64,000 nt of DNA from Pelagibius sp028280305 (GTDB taxonomy: Bacteria; Pseudomonadota; Alphaproteobacteria; Kiloniellales; Kiloniellaceae). A program made the position numbers and the translations under genes. Positions within the stretch are counted from its first letter, which is position 1. Each line of letters starts with the position of its first letter. The stretch lies in the NCBI RefSeq assembly GCF_965233615.1, contig NZ_OZ247495.1; one strand, written 5' to 3'. The notes below the pieces were generated by a model. That model was not told the DNA's origin, searched no databases, and saw only the letters and a program-made list of their open reading frames with translations. Positions 35,737-44,500 of this stretch are shown piece after piece.

Positions 35737-36465
35737 ATGAGTTCAGATCCGATTCCCTTCCGCCGCCCGCCCGCACCGCCGCCTCCACCGGAGGAGAAGG
35801 GGGCCGAGCCGATGTTCAATCTGCCGCCGGCGACGCTTTGGCTCGCGGCCGTCATTGGCGTCAGTTTCTTCGTCGATCTGCTGCTGCCTGGCACGGTCGG
35901 GCGCATCTTCTTCGACAGTCTCGCCTTCAATTCCCTGACCTTCTGGCCGCCGGGCAGCGATCTGCCGAGTCTGACAGGCCTCTTGACGCTGGCGACCTAT
36001 ACGCTGCTGCATGGCGACTTCATGCATCTGGCGTTGAACCTGGGCTTCCTCCTGGCTTTCGGCAGCTACGTGGAACGCAGCATGGGCCTGCTGCCCTATC
36101 TGTTTCTATTTATCGTCTGTGCCGTTGCCGGTGCCTTGACCGAGTTTGCTTTCCGCGGCGGAAGCGAACTGGTTCTGATCGGCGCTTCCGGCTCGGTCTA
36201 TGGTGTTACCGCAGCGGCAATCTGCTTCATGCGCGTCGATCCGCGCCCCGACCGCCGCCGCACGGCCCTCGCTTTCGTTGCAGTTCTGATGGGGCTGAAC
36301 CTGATGCTCGGCCTCACCGGCCTTGGCGAGTTCCTCGCCGGCGCCCAGGTCGGTTGGAAGGCGCATCTCGGCGGATTTCTGGCCGGCTTACTGATTGCCC
36401 TTGCCTACTGCCGCTGGCGCCCGCCTTCCGCACCCGGGGGAAGAGCTGAAGGGCTGCGGGAGTAA
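35737..36465 (+). CDS. Rhomboid family intramembrane serine protease
   Basis: Membrane protease of 242 residues with about six spans. The cytoplasmic N-terminus is proline-rich (RRPPAPPPPPEE). After the first span come a LHGDFMHLALNLGFLLAFGS segment, which carries the family H-x2-N pattern, the catalytic S151 in GASGSVYG and the catalytic H210 in WKAHLGGFLAG. Both catalytic residues are present, so it is probably active. Substrates cannot be inferred. The following acyl-transfer cluster begins 157 bp downstream in the same direction; co-transcription is possible but not required. Confidence 0.9.
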   Translation: MSSDPIPFRRPPAPPPPPEEKGAEPMFNLPPATLWLAAVIGVSFFVDLLLPGTVGRIFFDSLAFNSLTFWPPGSDLPSLTGLLTLATYTLLHGDFMHLALNLGFLLAFGSYVERSMGLLPYLFLFIVCAVAGALTEFAFRGGSELVLIGASGSVYGVTAAAICFMRVDPRPDRRRTALAFVAVLMGLNLMLGLTGLGEFLAGAQVGWKAHLGGFLAGLLIALAYCRWRPPSAPGGRAEGLRE

Positions 36466-36622
36466 TACACGCGCCCCGCCGGGCCGTTTTCCACTATCCC
36501 TCTGCGTGCCCCAGAACGGTCACATCTGACCGAGCCTGCGACTGTGTATAACGCCAAGGCCCCGGCGCGGTCGAACGACCGGGCCGGGCGCTTAGTGGAA
36601 CAGGCGGCACAACAGAGGGTTC

Positions 36623-37324
36623 ATGGCAGCCTCCCTGGCGCATCCGAGCAAGCCCTTCACCGGCGACGACCTGCATCGTATCGACGTCTTTCTGAACGGC
36701 GGGCGCGACTATGTGCAGGGTACGCAAATGATCGCCCGGGCGGCCGAGATCCTGCCCGGTGGATTGGCGGAGACGGCGATCCTCACCACGGCGGCCTTCA
36801 AGAAGATCACGCGGAACAAGATACTCTGCCTGCGCGGGGATGCCGCGCCGCCCGAGGGGCTGGCGCTGATCGGCGATGCCGGCTTCAGAAAGGACGGCGA
36901 GACCTTGACCTTGCGCTTTGCCGAATTGGTGGAGCCTGCCGAGCGCCGCGACCTTCCGGAGAACGTCGCCTATGAACCTCTCGGGATGTTGAAACCTGAC
37001 CTCTGCGGCGACTTCGCCTTCGCCGGGCTCAACAGTTTCGAAGATCTGCTGGTCCTGATTGTCCAGACGGTCAAGGCGGTACATGAAGCCGCCGGTCCCG
37101 GTGTCCATGATATCTGGTTCACCGGCTGCCGGAACGCTGCGCTGCCGTTGGCGGGCCCGCCAATGACCGCCGGCAAGCTGACGGTCCGGCATCTGCGGCT
37201 GCTGGGCCGTGCGCCTTTGTTTCAGACCATGTCGGCAGTCGACGTCGAGGGTGCGGGCGGCGACACGCTTTCCGCCATCGTTACCTTCGCTTTCCAGGCT
37301 CCTGCCTTCGAATTGGAGGGCTAG
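36623..37324 (+). CDS. Unrecognised protein heading the acyl-transfer cluster
   Basis: A 233-residue cytoplasmic-looking protein; I do not recognise the family. It appears to have two similar halves. In each, a helix (GTQMIARAAEILPGGLAE; SFEDLLVLIVQTVKAVHEAA) is followed by strands (FKKITRNKILCLRG; KLTVRHLRLLGRAPLFQTMS then LSAIVTFAFQAP). This order is reminiscent of a double hotdog fold, used by acyl-ACP dehydratases and thioesterases, but I see no catalytic signature. It ends 4 bp before the KAS III-like gene, so the two are probably coupled. An acyl-ACP or acyl-CoA handling role is an inference from fold guess and context. GAGGG precedes the ATG. Confidence 0.75.
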   Translation: MAASLAHPSKPFTGDDLHRIDVFLNGGRDYVQGTQMIARAAEILPGGLAETAILTTAAFKKITRNKILCLRGDAAPPEGLALIGDAGFRKDGETLTLRFAELVEPAERRDLPENVAYEPLGMLKPDLCGDFAFAGLNSFEDLLVLIVQTVKAVHEAAGPGVHDIWFTGCRNAALPLAGPPMTAGKLTVRHLRLLGRAPLFQTMSAVDVEGAGGDTLSAIVTFAFQAPAFELEG

Positions 37325-37328
37325 CCGC

Positions 37329-38324
37329 ATGTCGCTTGAGGCGATTGCTTCGGCACTTCCCTCGATCCGCCAGGACGCTGCAGAGGTCGCCCGGCTGACC
37401 GGCGCCAAGGAATCCTTCATCAAGGACAAGGTGGGCCTGAAGCAGCGTTACATCCTGGCGCCGGAGGAAACCGGCGTCGGCCTGGCGGCAGCGGCCTGTG
37501 AGAAGCTGATGGCGGCGAAGGGGCTGAAGCCGGAAGCGGTCGATGTCCTGATCTTCGTGACCCAGACGCCGGACCGCAAACTGCCTCAGAACTCGGCGCA
37601 ACTGGCCCAATGCCTGGGCCTGAAGGCCGGGCTTGCGGCTTTCGACCTGGCGCTTGGCTGCTCCGGATATGTATACGGGCTGCAGGTGGTGGAGAGCTTC
37701 CTGGCGGCGACCGGCTGTGAGACCGCTCTCCTGGTCACCTGCGATCCCTATTCGCGGATCATGGCAGCGGAGGATACGGCGACCAATGCCGTTTTCGGCG
37801 ACGCCGCCACCGCAAGCCTGGTGCTGCGCCGCGGCGACCGCAGCCGTTTGGGGATCACCGACTTCGGTACCGACGGCGGCGGTGGTGAAGCCATCCGCAT
37901 TGATGCCGGCGCCGCCCAGGCGCCTTCGGTGGCCTTGCAGGTCGACGACGTGGCGGCGCATGACCGTGATGCCCTGCGCTTGAAGATGAATGGGCGCGAG
38001 GTCTTCAACTTCGTGATGACACGCATTCCCGTAAGCATAGAAACCTGCTTGGCGCGTAACGGTCTGGCGCTCGACGAGGTCGACTGTTTTGCCTGCCACC
38101 AAGGTTCCCTCTACATGCTGCAGTCTCTCGCCAAGCGCGCCGGCATTCCGCCCGAGAAACTACTGATCAACATTGACCGCTACGGCAATACCGTCTCCTC
38201 CACCATCCCGATGCTGCTGGAAGCACAGATGGCCAATGGATCGATGGCCGGGAAGACGGTTTTGGTGTCGGGTTTCGGTGTCGGTCTCTCTTGGGCGACT
38301 TCCGTGATCCGCTTCGGCAGTTGA
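37329..38324 (+). CDS. Beta-ketoacyl-ACP synthase III-like enzyme
   Basis: Thiolase-fold condensing enzyme of the FabH/KAS III group, 331 residues. The triad is complete: C111 in DLALGCSGYVYGLQV, H257 in CFACHQGSLYML, N287 in NIDRYGNTVSSTIPML. The N-terminus is shorter than in FabH, and the usual HQAN is replaced by HQGS. It is therefore a specialised member, able to condense malonyl-ACP with an acyl-CoA or simply transfer an acyl chain, as some KAS III homologues do. The next gene is an acyl carrier protein (70 bp). I used ATG 37329, immediately after the previous stop. It would make or load the acyl group that the MBOAT exports. Confidence 0.85.
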   Translation: MSLEAIASALPSIRQDAAEVARLTGAKESFIKDKVGLKQRYILAPEETGVGLAAAACEKLMAAKGLKPEAVDVLIFVTQTPDRKLPQNSAQLAQCLGLKAGLAAFDLALGCSGYVYGLQVVESFLAATGCETALLVTCDPYSRIMAAEDTATNAVFGDAATASLVLRRGDRSRLGITDFGTDGGGGEAIRIDAGAAQAPSVALQVDDVAAHDRDALRLKMNGREVFNFVMTRIPVSIETCLARNGLALDEVDCFACHQGSLYMLQSLAKRAGIPPEKLLINIDRYGNTVSSTIPMLLEAQMANGSMAGKTVLVSGFGVGLSWATSVIRFGS

Positions 38325-38394
38325 ACGGAAGGCGGCTGCCGTATGTGCAAATCTCCGCAGTTCCTTTCCCCCCAAACAACATCCGGGTAACGCC

Positions 38395-38646
38395 ATGACC
38401 GACACGATGACTGAAGACGCCACCCTCCTGTTGATCCGGGATTCGCTGAACAAGGTGGCTGAAGGGGCCGGCGATAAAATCACGCCGGAAACCGATCTGG
38501 TCGCAGAGGAGATCGTCGACTCTCTCGACCTGATGAACTTCCTCTTCGAGGTCGAACAGACCCTCGGCACCAAGCTCACCGCAGTTACCGAGGATTATGA
38601 CGACTACCGCGTCTCCAGCCTGATGAAGGTGATCGCCGGGAACTGA
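38395..38646 (+). CDS. Dedicated acyl carrier protein
   Basis: An 83-residue acidic carrier protein with phosphopantetheine attachment serine S43 in EEIVDSLDLMNFLFEVEQTL, followed by the normal third helix. It is distinct from housekeeping AcpP in sequence and context. In the cluster it takes the place of DltC: it would present an acyl thioester made by the KAS III-like enzyme to the membrane acyltransferase. Start ATG 38395; a second in-frame ATG is at 38407. Loading by a holo-ACP synthase elsewhere is assumed. Confidence 0.88.
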   Translation: MTDTMTEDATLLLIRDSLNKVAEGAGDKITPETDLVAEEIVDSLDLMNFLFEVEQTLGTKLTAVTEDYDDYRVSSLMKVIAGN

Positions 38647-38671
38647 GGGCGGGCCGGGGCCCGGTTTTACG

Positions 38672-39775
38672 ATGCTCTCCAAGGGTCTCATGGCGGTGCT
38701 CCTGGGTGCTGCTGCCGTGCTTGCCGTCGGCCTGCTGATCGTCTTCGACAGTCTGGCGGTGCGGGCCAGCGGCCTCGGACACTCCCAACACTGCCTGCAC
38801 GGCCTTCTGACCGGTGCGGCGCGCGAGGCAAAGGTTCTGGTCATCGGCTCGTCCAGGACCCGTCAGGCGATCGACCCGTCGCAGCTCGCCCGGTTCTGGA
38901 GGCTGCCGGAATCGGCGGTGGTCAGTCTGGCTCACCCCGGCCGCAGCTTTCGCCTGGATGCCCACTGGGTCGAACTGCTCACCCGCGAGAAAGGGATCGA
39001 GCTGGTCATCATGGAGGCCCAGGTCGGCTCCGCCGCGACACGGCGCCTGGAGCAGCGCATCGACCCGGCCCGTCTGGAGCGCCACGACCTGCAATTGGCC
39101 AGCGGCCGCTATCGTGAATTCTACGCCACCGCGGCCAGCTATCGTGACCTTCTGGGCTCGGTCGCAGAGTCGTCGCAGACGGCCCTGCTGCAGGCCTACG
39201 ACAGCAGCCGCCTGCTGCTGCGAAAACTGGATCGCTCGACCAAGTTGCTCGCCACGCGCCAGGTGCAGAAAACGCTGTACCGCCCCGACCCGGCAATCGA
39301 CTACAGCCGCCGCAACATCTGTTTTCTCGCCTCGGGAAATGACCCGGACCGGCAGAACGGGACGCCACGCCAGCAGGAGAAGAAGCGGCTCTTTGCGGAA
39401 GCCTTTCATGCCGCCAACCCCGATGGCTGGGCGGCAGCCGCGCCCGATGCGCCGGACTTTCTGCTCGACCCGGAGCGGGCACCCGACCGGCTGGTCTTCG
39501 GCCGTCTTGCGGAGCTTTCGCAGGAGCGGGGCTTTGCACTTGCCTATGTCTATATGCCGAGCATCTTCGTGCCGCCCCCGGACGACGCCTTTGCAGCGCG
39601 TTTCGAGCGTTCCCTGAACGCCCCATTGTTTTTGCCGCCGCGTGGGCTGTTGGCGGACTTGCAGGCCGATGGCTATTACGACAACTCGCATCTAAACCTG
39701 AAGGGAATCCGGCAGTTCACCGACTGGCTTAGTGATGCGATGCGTGCCCGCGGAGTTCTCCACCATGGTGGTTAG
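38672..39775 (+). CDS. Membrane-anchored SGNH/DltD-like protein
   Basis: A 367-residue protein with one N-terminal membrane anchor (about 5-28) and a periplasmic SGNH-type domain. Block I is VLVIGSSRTRQAIDP, with nucleophile S60 or S61. The C-terminal Asp-x-x-His pair is D337/H340 in GYYDNSHLNLKG. The layout matches DltD and the AlgJ/AlgX group, which pass acyl groups from a membrane partner to a polymer. Overall similarity to DltD is weak, so the assignment rests on motifs, topology and position next to an MBOAT gene, which it overlaps by 11 bp. The polymer acceptor is unknown. Confidence 0.78.
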   Translation: MLSKGLMAVLLGAAAVLAVGLLIVFDSLAVRASGLGHSQHCLHGLLTGAAREAKVLVIGSSRTRQAIDPSQLARFWRLPESAVVSLAHPGRSFRLDAHWVELLTREKGIELVIMEAQVGSAATRRLEQRIDPARLERHDLQLASGRYREFYATAASYRDLLGSVAESSQTALLQAYDSSRLLLRKLDRSTKLLATRQVQKTLYRPDPAIDYSRRNICFLASGNDPDRQNGTPRQQEKKRLFAEAFHAANPDGWAAAAPDAPDFLLDPERAPDRLVFGRLAELSQERGFALAYVYMPSIFVPPPDDAFAARFERSLNAPLFLPPRGLLADLQADGYYDNSHLNLKGIRQFTDWLSDAMRARGVLHHGG

Positions 39776-41012
39776 CCTCGAGGTCCTCGTTCTGGCTCTG
39801 CTGCTTGTGGTGCCGCTTTACTGGTCGATTCCCGTCTCTTTGGCGATGCCCGCGACGGCCGGCTCGGCGCAAGCCCCGGCGGCGTGGTCCGGCGGTGAAG
39901 TCGGCGTGATGGCGCGTCAGTTGTTGTTGATCGGCTTCTCGCTGCTGCTGCTTTTTTCGCTCAGCCCCTTGATTCCGGCGATTATCGCCTTGGCTTTTGG
40001 TGCCGTATTGCTTTTCAGGCTGGCGCAGCGGCGCGGCATCAGTCCCGAGCGGCTGAAACCACTCTCCTGGGGGCTCTTTGCGCCGCTGGCGGTGGTCGAG
40101 TTCCTGCCGGCTGACATGGTTGTCGGCGGGCTGTTCTCCGAGCGTGCGGCCGCGGTGCCGACACTGGTGAACTGGGCCTATCTGGGCCTCAGCTATTGTG
40201 CGATCAGAAGCTTCCTGGTGTTGCGTGAGGCGATGAACCGCGGGGGGCTCGATCCCTTGGCGGCGCTTGGCTGCCTGACGTTCTTTGGCAGTTACGTCGC
40301 CGGCCCGATCTGCGGGTCCAGGCCGTTCACCCGGGAGATGCAGGCGCAGACGCTTACCTTCGAAGCTGCGCTGCGCGCGGTCTGCCGTATCGGCTGGGGG
40401 GCGGCGCTGCTTCTGGTCATTGCCCCGAAGCTGGCGGGTCTCGATCTTGCCGGGACGATGGAGCGTGCCGGGCTCACCGCGGGGCAGGGGCTGCTGGCCT
40501 GGCTGGATCTCTACCGCGCTTTCCTGGTGCTCTACTTCGATTTCGCGGGCTATACCTCGATCGCCATCGGTGCGGCGCTTTTGTTCGGCATCACGCTGCC
40601 GGAGAATTTCCGCATGCCGCTCGTCTCCCGCTCCGTGCAGGAGTTTTGGCAGCGCTGGCATATGAGCCTTGGCGCCTTCATCGGGAACTACCTCTTCAAA
40701 CCCATCGTGCGGGCGCGGGGCCGCCCGGCCCTGGCGATATTTTGCGCCTTTGTTGCCGTCGGGCTCTGGCACAACGTCAGCTGGACCTATCTGTTCTGGG
40801 GCTTCGGCCACGGCGCTGCCCTGGCGCTGCAGATGATCCTCAGCAAACGGATGGCCGCCGTCGCGTTGTACCCGGTGCTCAGGCTGCTGCTGCCCTGGGC
40901 CGGCTGGGCGTTCACCATGACCTATGTATCGCTGCTGTCTGCCATCGCCAACAGTTCGGGGCCGGCCGCCGCCATCGATCTGGTCCTGACGCTGGGAGGC
41001 CTGGGAGGATGA
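39765..41012 (+). CDS. MBOAT membrane-bound O-acyltransferase (DltB/AlgI-like)
   Basis: Polytopic acyltransferase, 415 residues, that moves acyl groups from a cytoplasmic donor across the membrane. Family marks are LYFDFAGYTSIAIGAALLFG, NFRMPLVSRSVQEFWQRWHM and the invariant catalytic His, H336, in GLWHNVSWTYLFWGFGHG. The nearby carrier protein suggests ACP as donor, as for DltB, whereas alginate AlgI systems have no adjacent carrier gene. The start is ATG 39765 inside the end of the SGNH gene; a frame start at 39732 is possible. Its stop overlaps the microprotein start (ATGA). Confidence 0.9.
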   Translation: MVVSLEVLVLALLLVVPLYWSIPVSLAMPATAGSAQAPAAWSGGEVGVMARQLLLIGFSLLLLFSLSPLIPAIIALAFGAVLLFRLAQRRGISPERLKPLSWGLFAPLAVVEFLPADMVVGGLFSERAAAVPTLVNWAYLGLSYCAIRSFLVLREAMNRGGLDPLAALGCLTFFGSYVAGPICGSRPFTREMQAQTLTFEAALRAVCRIGWGAALLLVIAPKLAGLDLAGTMERAGLTAGQGLLAWLDLYRAFLVLYFDFAGYTSIAIGAALLFGITLPENFRMPLVSRSVQEFWQRWHMSLGAFIGNYLFKPIVRARGRPALAIFCAFVAVGLWHNVSWTYLFWGFGHGAALALQMILSKRMAAVALYPVLRLLLPWAGWAFTMTYVSLLSAIANSSGPAAAIDLVLTLGGLGG

Positions 41013-41170
41013 GAAGATCGGCGGGGGCAGGAGCGCGAGAGGGCAGGCTGGGCAGGTTGAAGGCCTGGGCGGCGCGCTATCAGGTCTATCTGCTGGGCAT
41101 CATTGGCTGGGGCATCGTTCTGCTGTCCTATCCCATCGCCTGGCAACTGCCGATCTACGCCGAGTTCTGA
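41009..41170 (+). CDS. DltX-like single-span microprotein (53 aa)
   Basis: A 53-residue protein: a basic N-terminus (MRRSAGAGAREGRLGRLKA), one membrane span (VYLLGIIGWGIVLLSYPIAW, residues 26-45) and a short outward tail ending LPIYAEF. DltX proteins of Gram-positive dlt operons have the same size and topology and end in a FIYNxF-type motif whose tyrosine is thought to relay the acyl group between DltB and DltD. Here Y50 stands at the same distance from the terminal Phe. The start overlaps the MBOAT stop (ATGA) behind a GGGAGG site. The size, position and tail make coincidence unlikely, though homology cannot be shown by eye. Confidence 0.72.
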   Translation: MRRSAGAGAREGRLGRLKAWAARYQVYLLGIIGWGIVLLSYPIAWQLPIYAEF

Positions 41171-41593
41171 GCGGCGCCCTCTGCGCTCTCGATGGCCAAG
41201 ACCGGGCTCCCTGTCATCGCGAATCGACATTCAGACCCTATCTTTTCCAAGAACAGGGTACTTCTCTCTGCGGAAGATCAACTTTAAATAGATTTTTCTT
41301 TCTCCCTTTTATCGCGCTGGTCTTTGGAATGTGGAACGATCATTCGAAGACAGAGAGAGAAATATTATTATATACCAATCTATTAGGTCGCTCGCTCGAA
41401 TTCGCAGGCTGCGCGGGATAACTGCTATAAGGAGTTTTTTTGACTCGCACTTCGCATTTTGCTTGTGCAATGTTGACTTGATGATTTGGTCAACTAATTC
41501 TAGTCGTATCGAAAATATCGCTCGCTTTATTGAGTAGTCGTTTCATTCATATTCGCGGCTGATCTGAGAGCTCCATTTTGGGGGAGTAGGAAA
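41171..41593. other. AT-rich intergenic region before the chemosensory kinase
   Basis: 423 bp without a gene. From about 41280 the sequence is far more AT-rich than the surroundings. An inverted repeat GTTGAC-N11-GTCAAC occurs at 41472-41494, 100-122 bp before the kinase start. It likely holds the promoter and a regulator site for the kinase. A 68-codon open frame at 41331-41537 has atypical composition and no good ribosome site and was not called. No clear terminator for the acyl-transfer cluster was seen. Confidence 0.5.
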
Positions 41594-44500
41594 TTGGGCG
41601 GCAGCCTCGCGGTGATCGGGATTGGCGCTTCCGCCGGTGGGTTGGAGGCGCTGCGGGAGTTCGTGGCGAACCTCGCCCCCGACGGCAGAACTTGTTACGT
41701 GGTGGCCCAGCACCTCTCGCCCAGCCATCGCAGCATGCTGATGGAGTTGCTGGCGCGGGAGACTACGCTGGAAGTGAAAGAGATCACCCGCAACCAGCGG
41801 CCGAACCCCGATATCGTTTATATCACGCCGCCCAATCGGCATGTTGAGCTTCAGAATGGGCAGTTGACCGTTCGGACCCCAAAGATCAAGGCTGGGCCGC
41901 AGCCTTCGGTCGATCTTCTGTTTGCCTCCCTGGCTCTGGAGTGTGAAGAGCGGGCGACCGGCGTGATCTTTTCCGGCACCGGCTCTGACGGGGCCAGGGG
42001 TATCCAGGCGATCAAGGCGGCCGGCGGTATCACCTTTGCCCAGGACAGCTCCGCCAAATACAACGGCATGCCGAATGCCGCCATCGGTACGGGCTGTGTC
42101 GATCTCGTGCTGTCGCCGTCGGAGGTTGCCAAGCGCCTCCCGCAATTGCTGGACAGTGGCCAGCGAGAGGTGCTGAAAGAGGACGATGGGGCTGGTATCA
42201 GCGACACTTATGTCGATATCTGCGCGCTTATCCGAACGCACACGAATATCGATTTCGCCAACTACCGCTCCTCTACCATCCTGCGCCGCCTCTCCCGCCG
42301 CATGAGCCTGTTGCATCTGCCGGGCCTGGACACCTATCTCGAGTTGCTGAACAACGATCCCGGCGAGATAGATCGCCTCGTGCGCGAACTGCTGATCGGC
42401 GTAACGTCATTCTTCCGTGACCCCGGTGTCTGGAAGGCCATGCAGCAGCCCATCGAAAAGCTGGTCGCGTCAAAAGACAGAGGCAGCACCATAAGGGTTT
42501 GGGTGCCCGGCTGCTCCTCCGGCGAAGAACCCTATTCCCTGGCAATTCTGTTTGCCGAAGTGATGCGCAAAGCCAAGAAGCGCATGAAAGTGCAGATCTT
42601 CGCCAGCGACCTGGACTCCAATGCCCTGGCGCGCGCCCGCCGCGGGATCTATCCGCCCTCGGTTGCCGAACAGATGAACACGACGCTTCTGAACCGTTAC
42701 TTCTCGCCGATGGCCTCGGAGTTTTCGGTGAAGCAGGAGATTCGGGAAATGATCGTGTTCAGCCGGCACGATCTCATTCAGGATCCGCCCTTCTCCAAGA
42801 TTGATCTGATCTCCTGCCGCAATCTCTTCATCTATTTCAAACCGGAGCTGCAACGCCGCATTCTGGAGCGCTTCCACTATGCGCTGAACAGCGGCTGTCT
42901 GTTGCTGCTCGGCAAATCAGAGGCAATCAGTGACCTCGGCGACCTGTTCGATCTGGTCGACCGGTCTCATAAGATGTTCCGGGCGGCCAGCTACAAGTGC
43001 TCACCTTTCAGGCCGAGCGCCTTCACGCCGATGAAAAACCCGCTGCCTCTGAGCGCCAAGCACAAGGCGGTGCAGCCGCGGTCGCGTGAAGCGCGCGCCA
43101 ATGAGGCTATCGCCAAGCGTTTCGGTCCGCCGACGGTGATTGTCGACAGCGGTGACAAGCCCTTGCATATCGCTGGAGCCATCAAGCCCTATCTCAATGT
43201 GCCCATGGGGTCATCCCAGTTCGATGTGTACAGCCTAATTGACGAAGACCTGCGCGCTGAACTGCGCGCCCTCCTGCTGCGCAGCCGCCGGGAAAATGTC
43301 GTTGTCCGCAGCCGCCTTCACACCGCGGAGGTCGAGGGCGACAAATGGCAATATCGCATTGTCATTCATCCTTACCGCGACAACGAGACAGACGAAGAGC
43401 TCAATCTCATCGCTTTCATGACCGTAAGGGCCCTCCTTGAAGAAGAGGAAGGCGAGGTCGATGAAACCGGCAAGCACGACCAGGTCAAAGAGCTTGAGCA
43501 TGAGCTGTTGGCGATGCGCGAGCATCTTCACACCATGGTCAACGAGTTGGAGACTTCCAACGAAGAGCTTCAAGCTCTGAACGAGGAACTGCAGTCTTCC
43601 AACGAAGAATTGCAATCGACAAATGAAGAGCTGGAGACTTCCAACGAAGAACTGCAGTCAACCAATGAAGAGCTGACCACGGTAAACGAGGAGATCGTGG
43701 TCAAGTCGGATGCCTTGACGGAGGCCTACTCCTTTCAGGCGTCGATTCTGGAGAGCATTTCCGACGCCGTTGTCGTTGTTGACCGGAACCTGGTGATCCA
43801 GCGCTACAATGCGGCGGCGTCAAGGGTTTTCTCGATTGACGAGCATGGTATCGGGGAGCCGTTGACGGCGCTGAAGGCGTCGTTTCGGCTGCCTGACCTG
43901 CGCAACCTTGTCGAGGACGTGATCCGCGGCGGCAAGCCGAAGTCGAAGTCGATCCGGGCAGCGCAGATTGAGAGCTATTTCGATCTTGCCGTACACCCTT
44001 GCATCAATGAAGGGCAAGCGGTCACCGGTGCCGTCCTGACGCTGCATGATGTCTCCCGCCTTGCCAAGGCGAACACGAAACTGCGCCGCAGCAGACGCGA
44101 GTTGGCTGAGGAAATGGAACTGCGCCGGGCGATCCTGGATAGTACGCCGGCCCAGATCGCGGTTCTCGACGGCCATGGCGTGATTACCCTGGTGAATGAG
44201 GCCTGGCGGGAATTCGGGCGCCAGAACGGCGGCACGGATGACAGCTTTGGCATTGGCATGAGCTATCTGACGGCTTGTGAGAACAGCGATGACGCCGCGT
44301 CCAATGAAGTTGCGGAACGCCTGCGTGAAATACTGGATGGGCAGGCGAAGCTCGCTGAGGTGCGTTACTCCTGCCACGCGCCGGACGAACCGCGTTGGTT
44401 CAAATGTGTTATGCGCCGGACAACGCTGCCGAACGATGAGGTGGGTGTGCTGATGATGCACATCAATATCGCAACGGAAATGCGGCTCCAGCGGTCGATG

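Noticed and set aside
36623..41170. Alginate- or cellulose-type O-acetylation operon
   Set aside because: MBOAT and SGNH genes alone would fit, but the carrier protein, KAS III-like enzyme and microprotein are not parts of such operons, and no polysaccharide synthase is adjacent.
41331..41537. 68-codon ORF in the AT-rich gap
   Set aside because: No ribosome site, unlike codon use, and no recognisable protein pattern.
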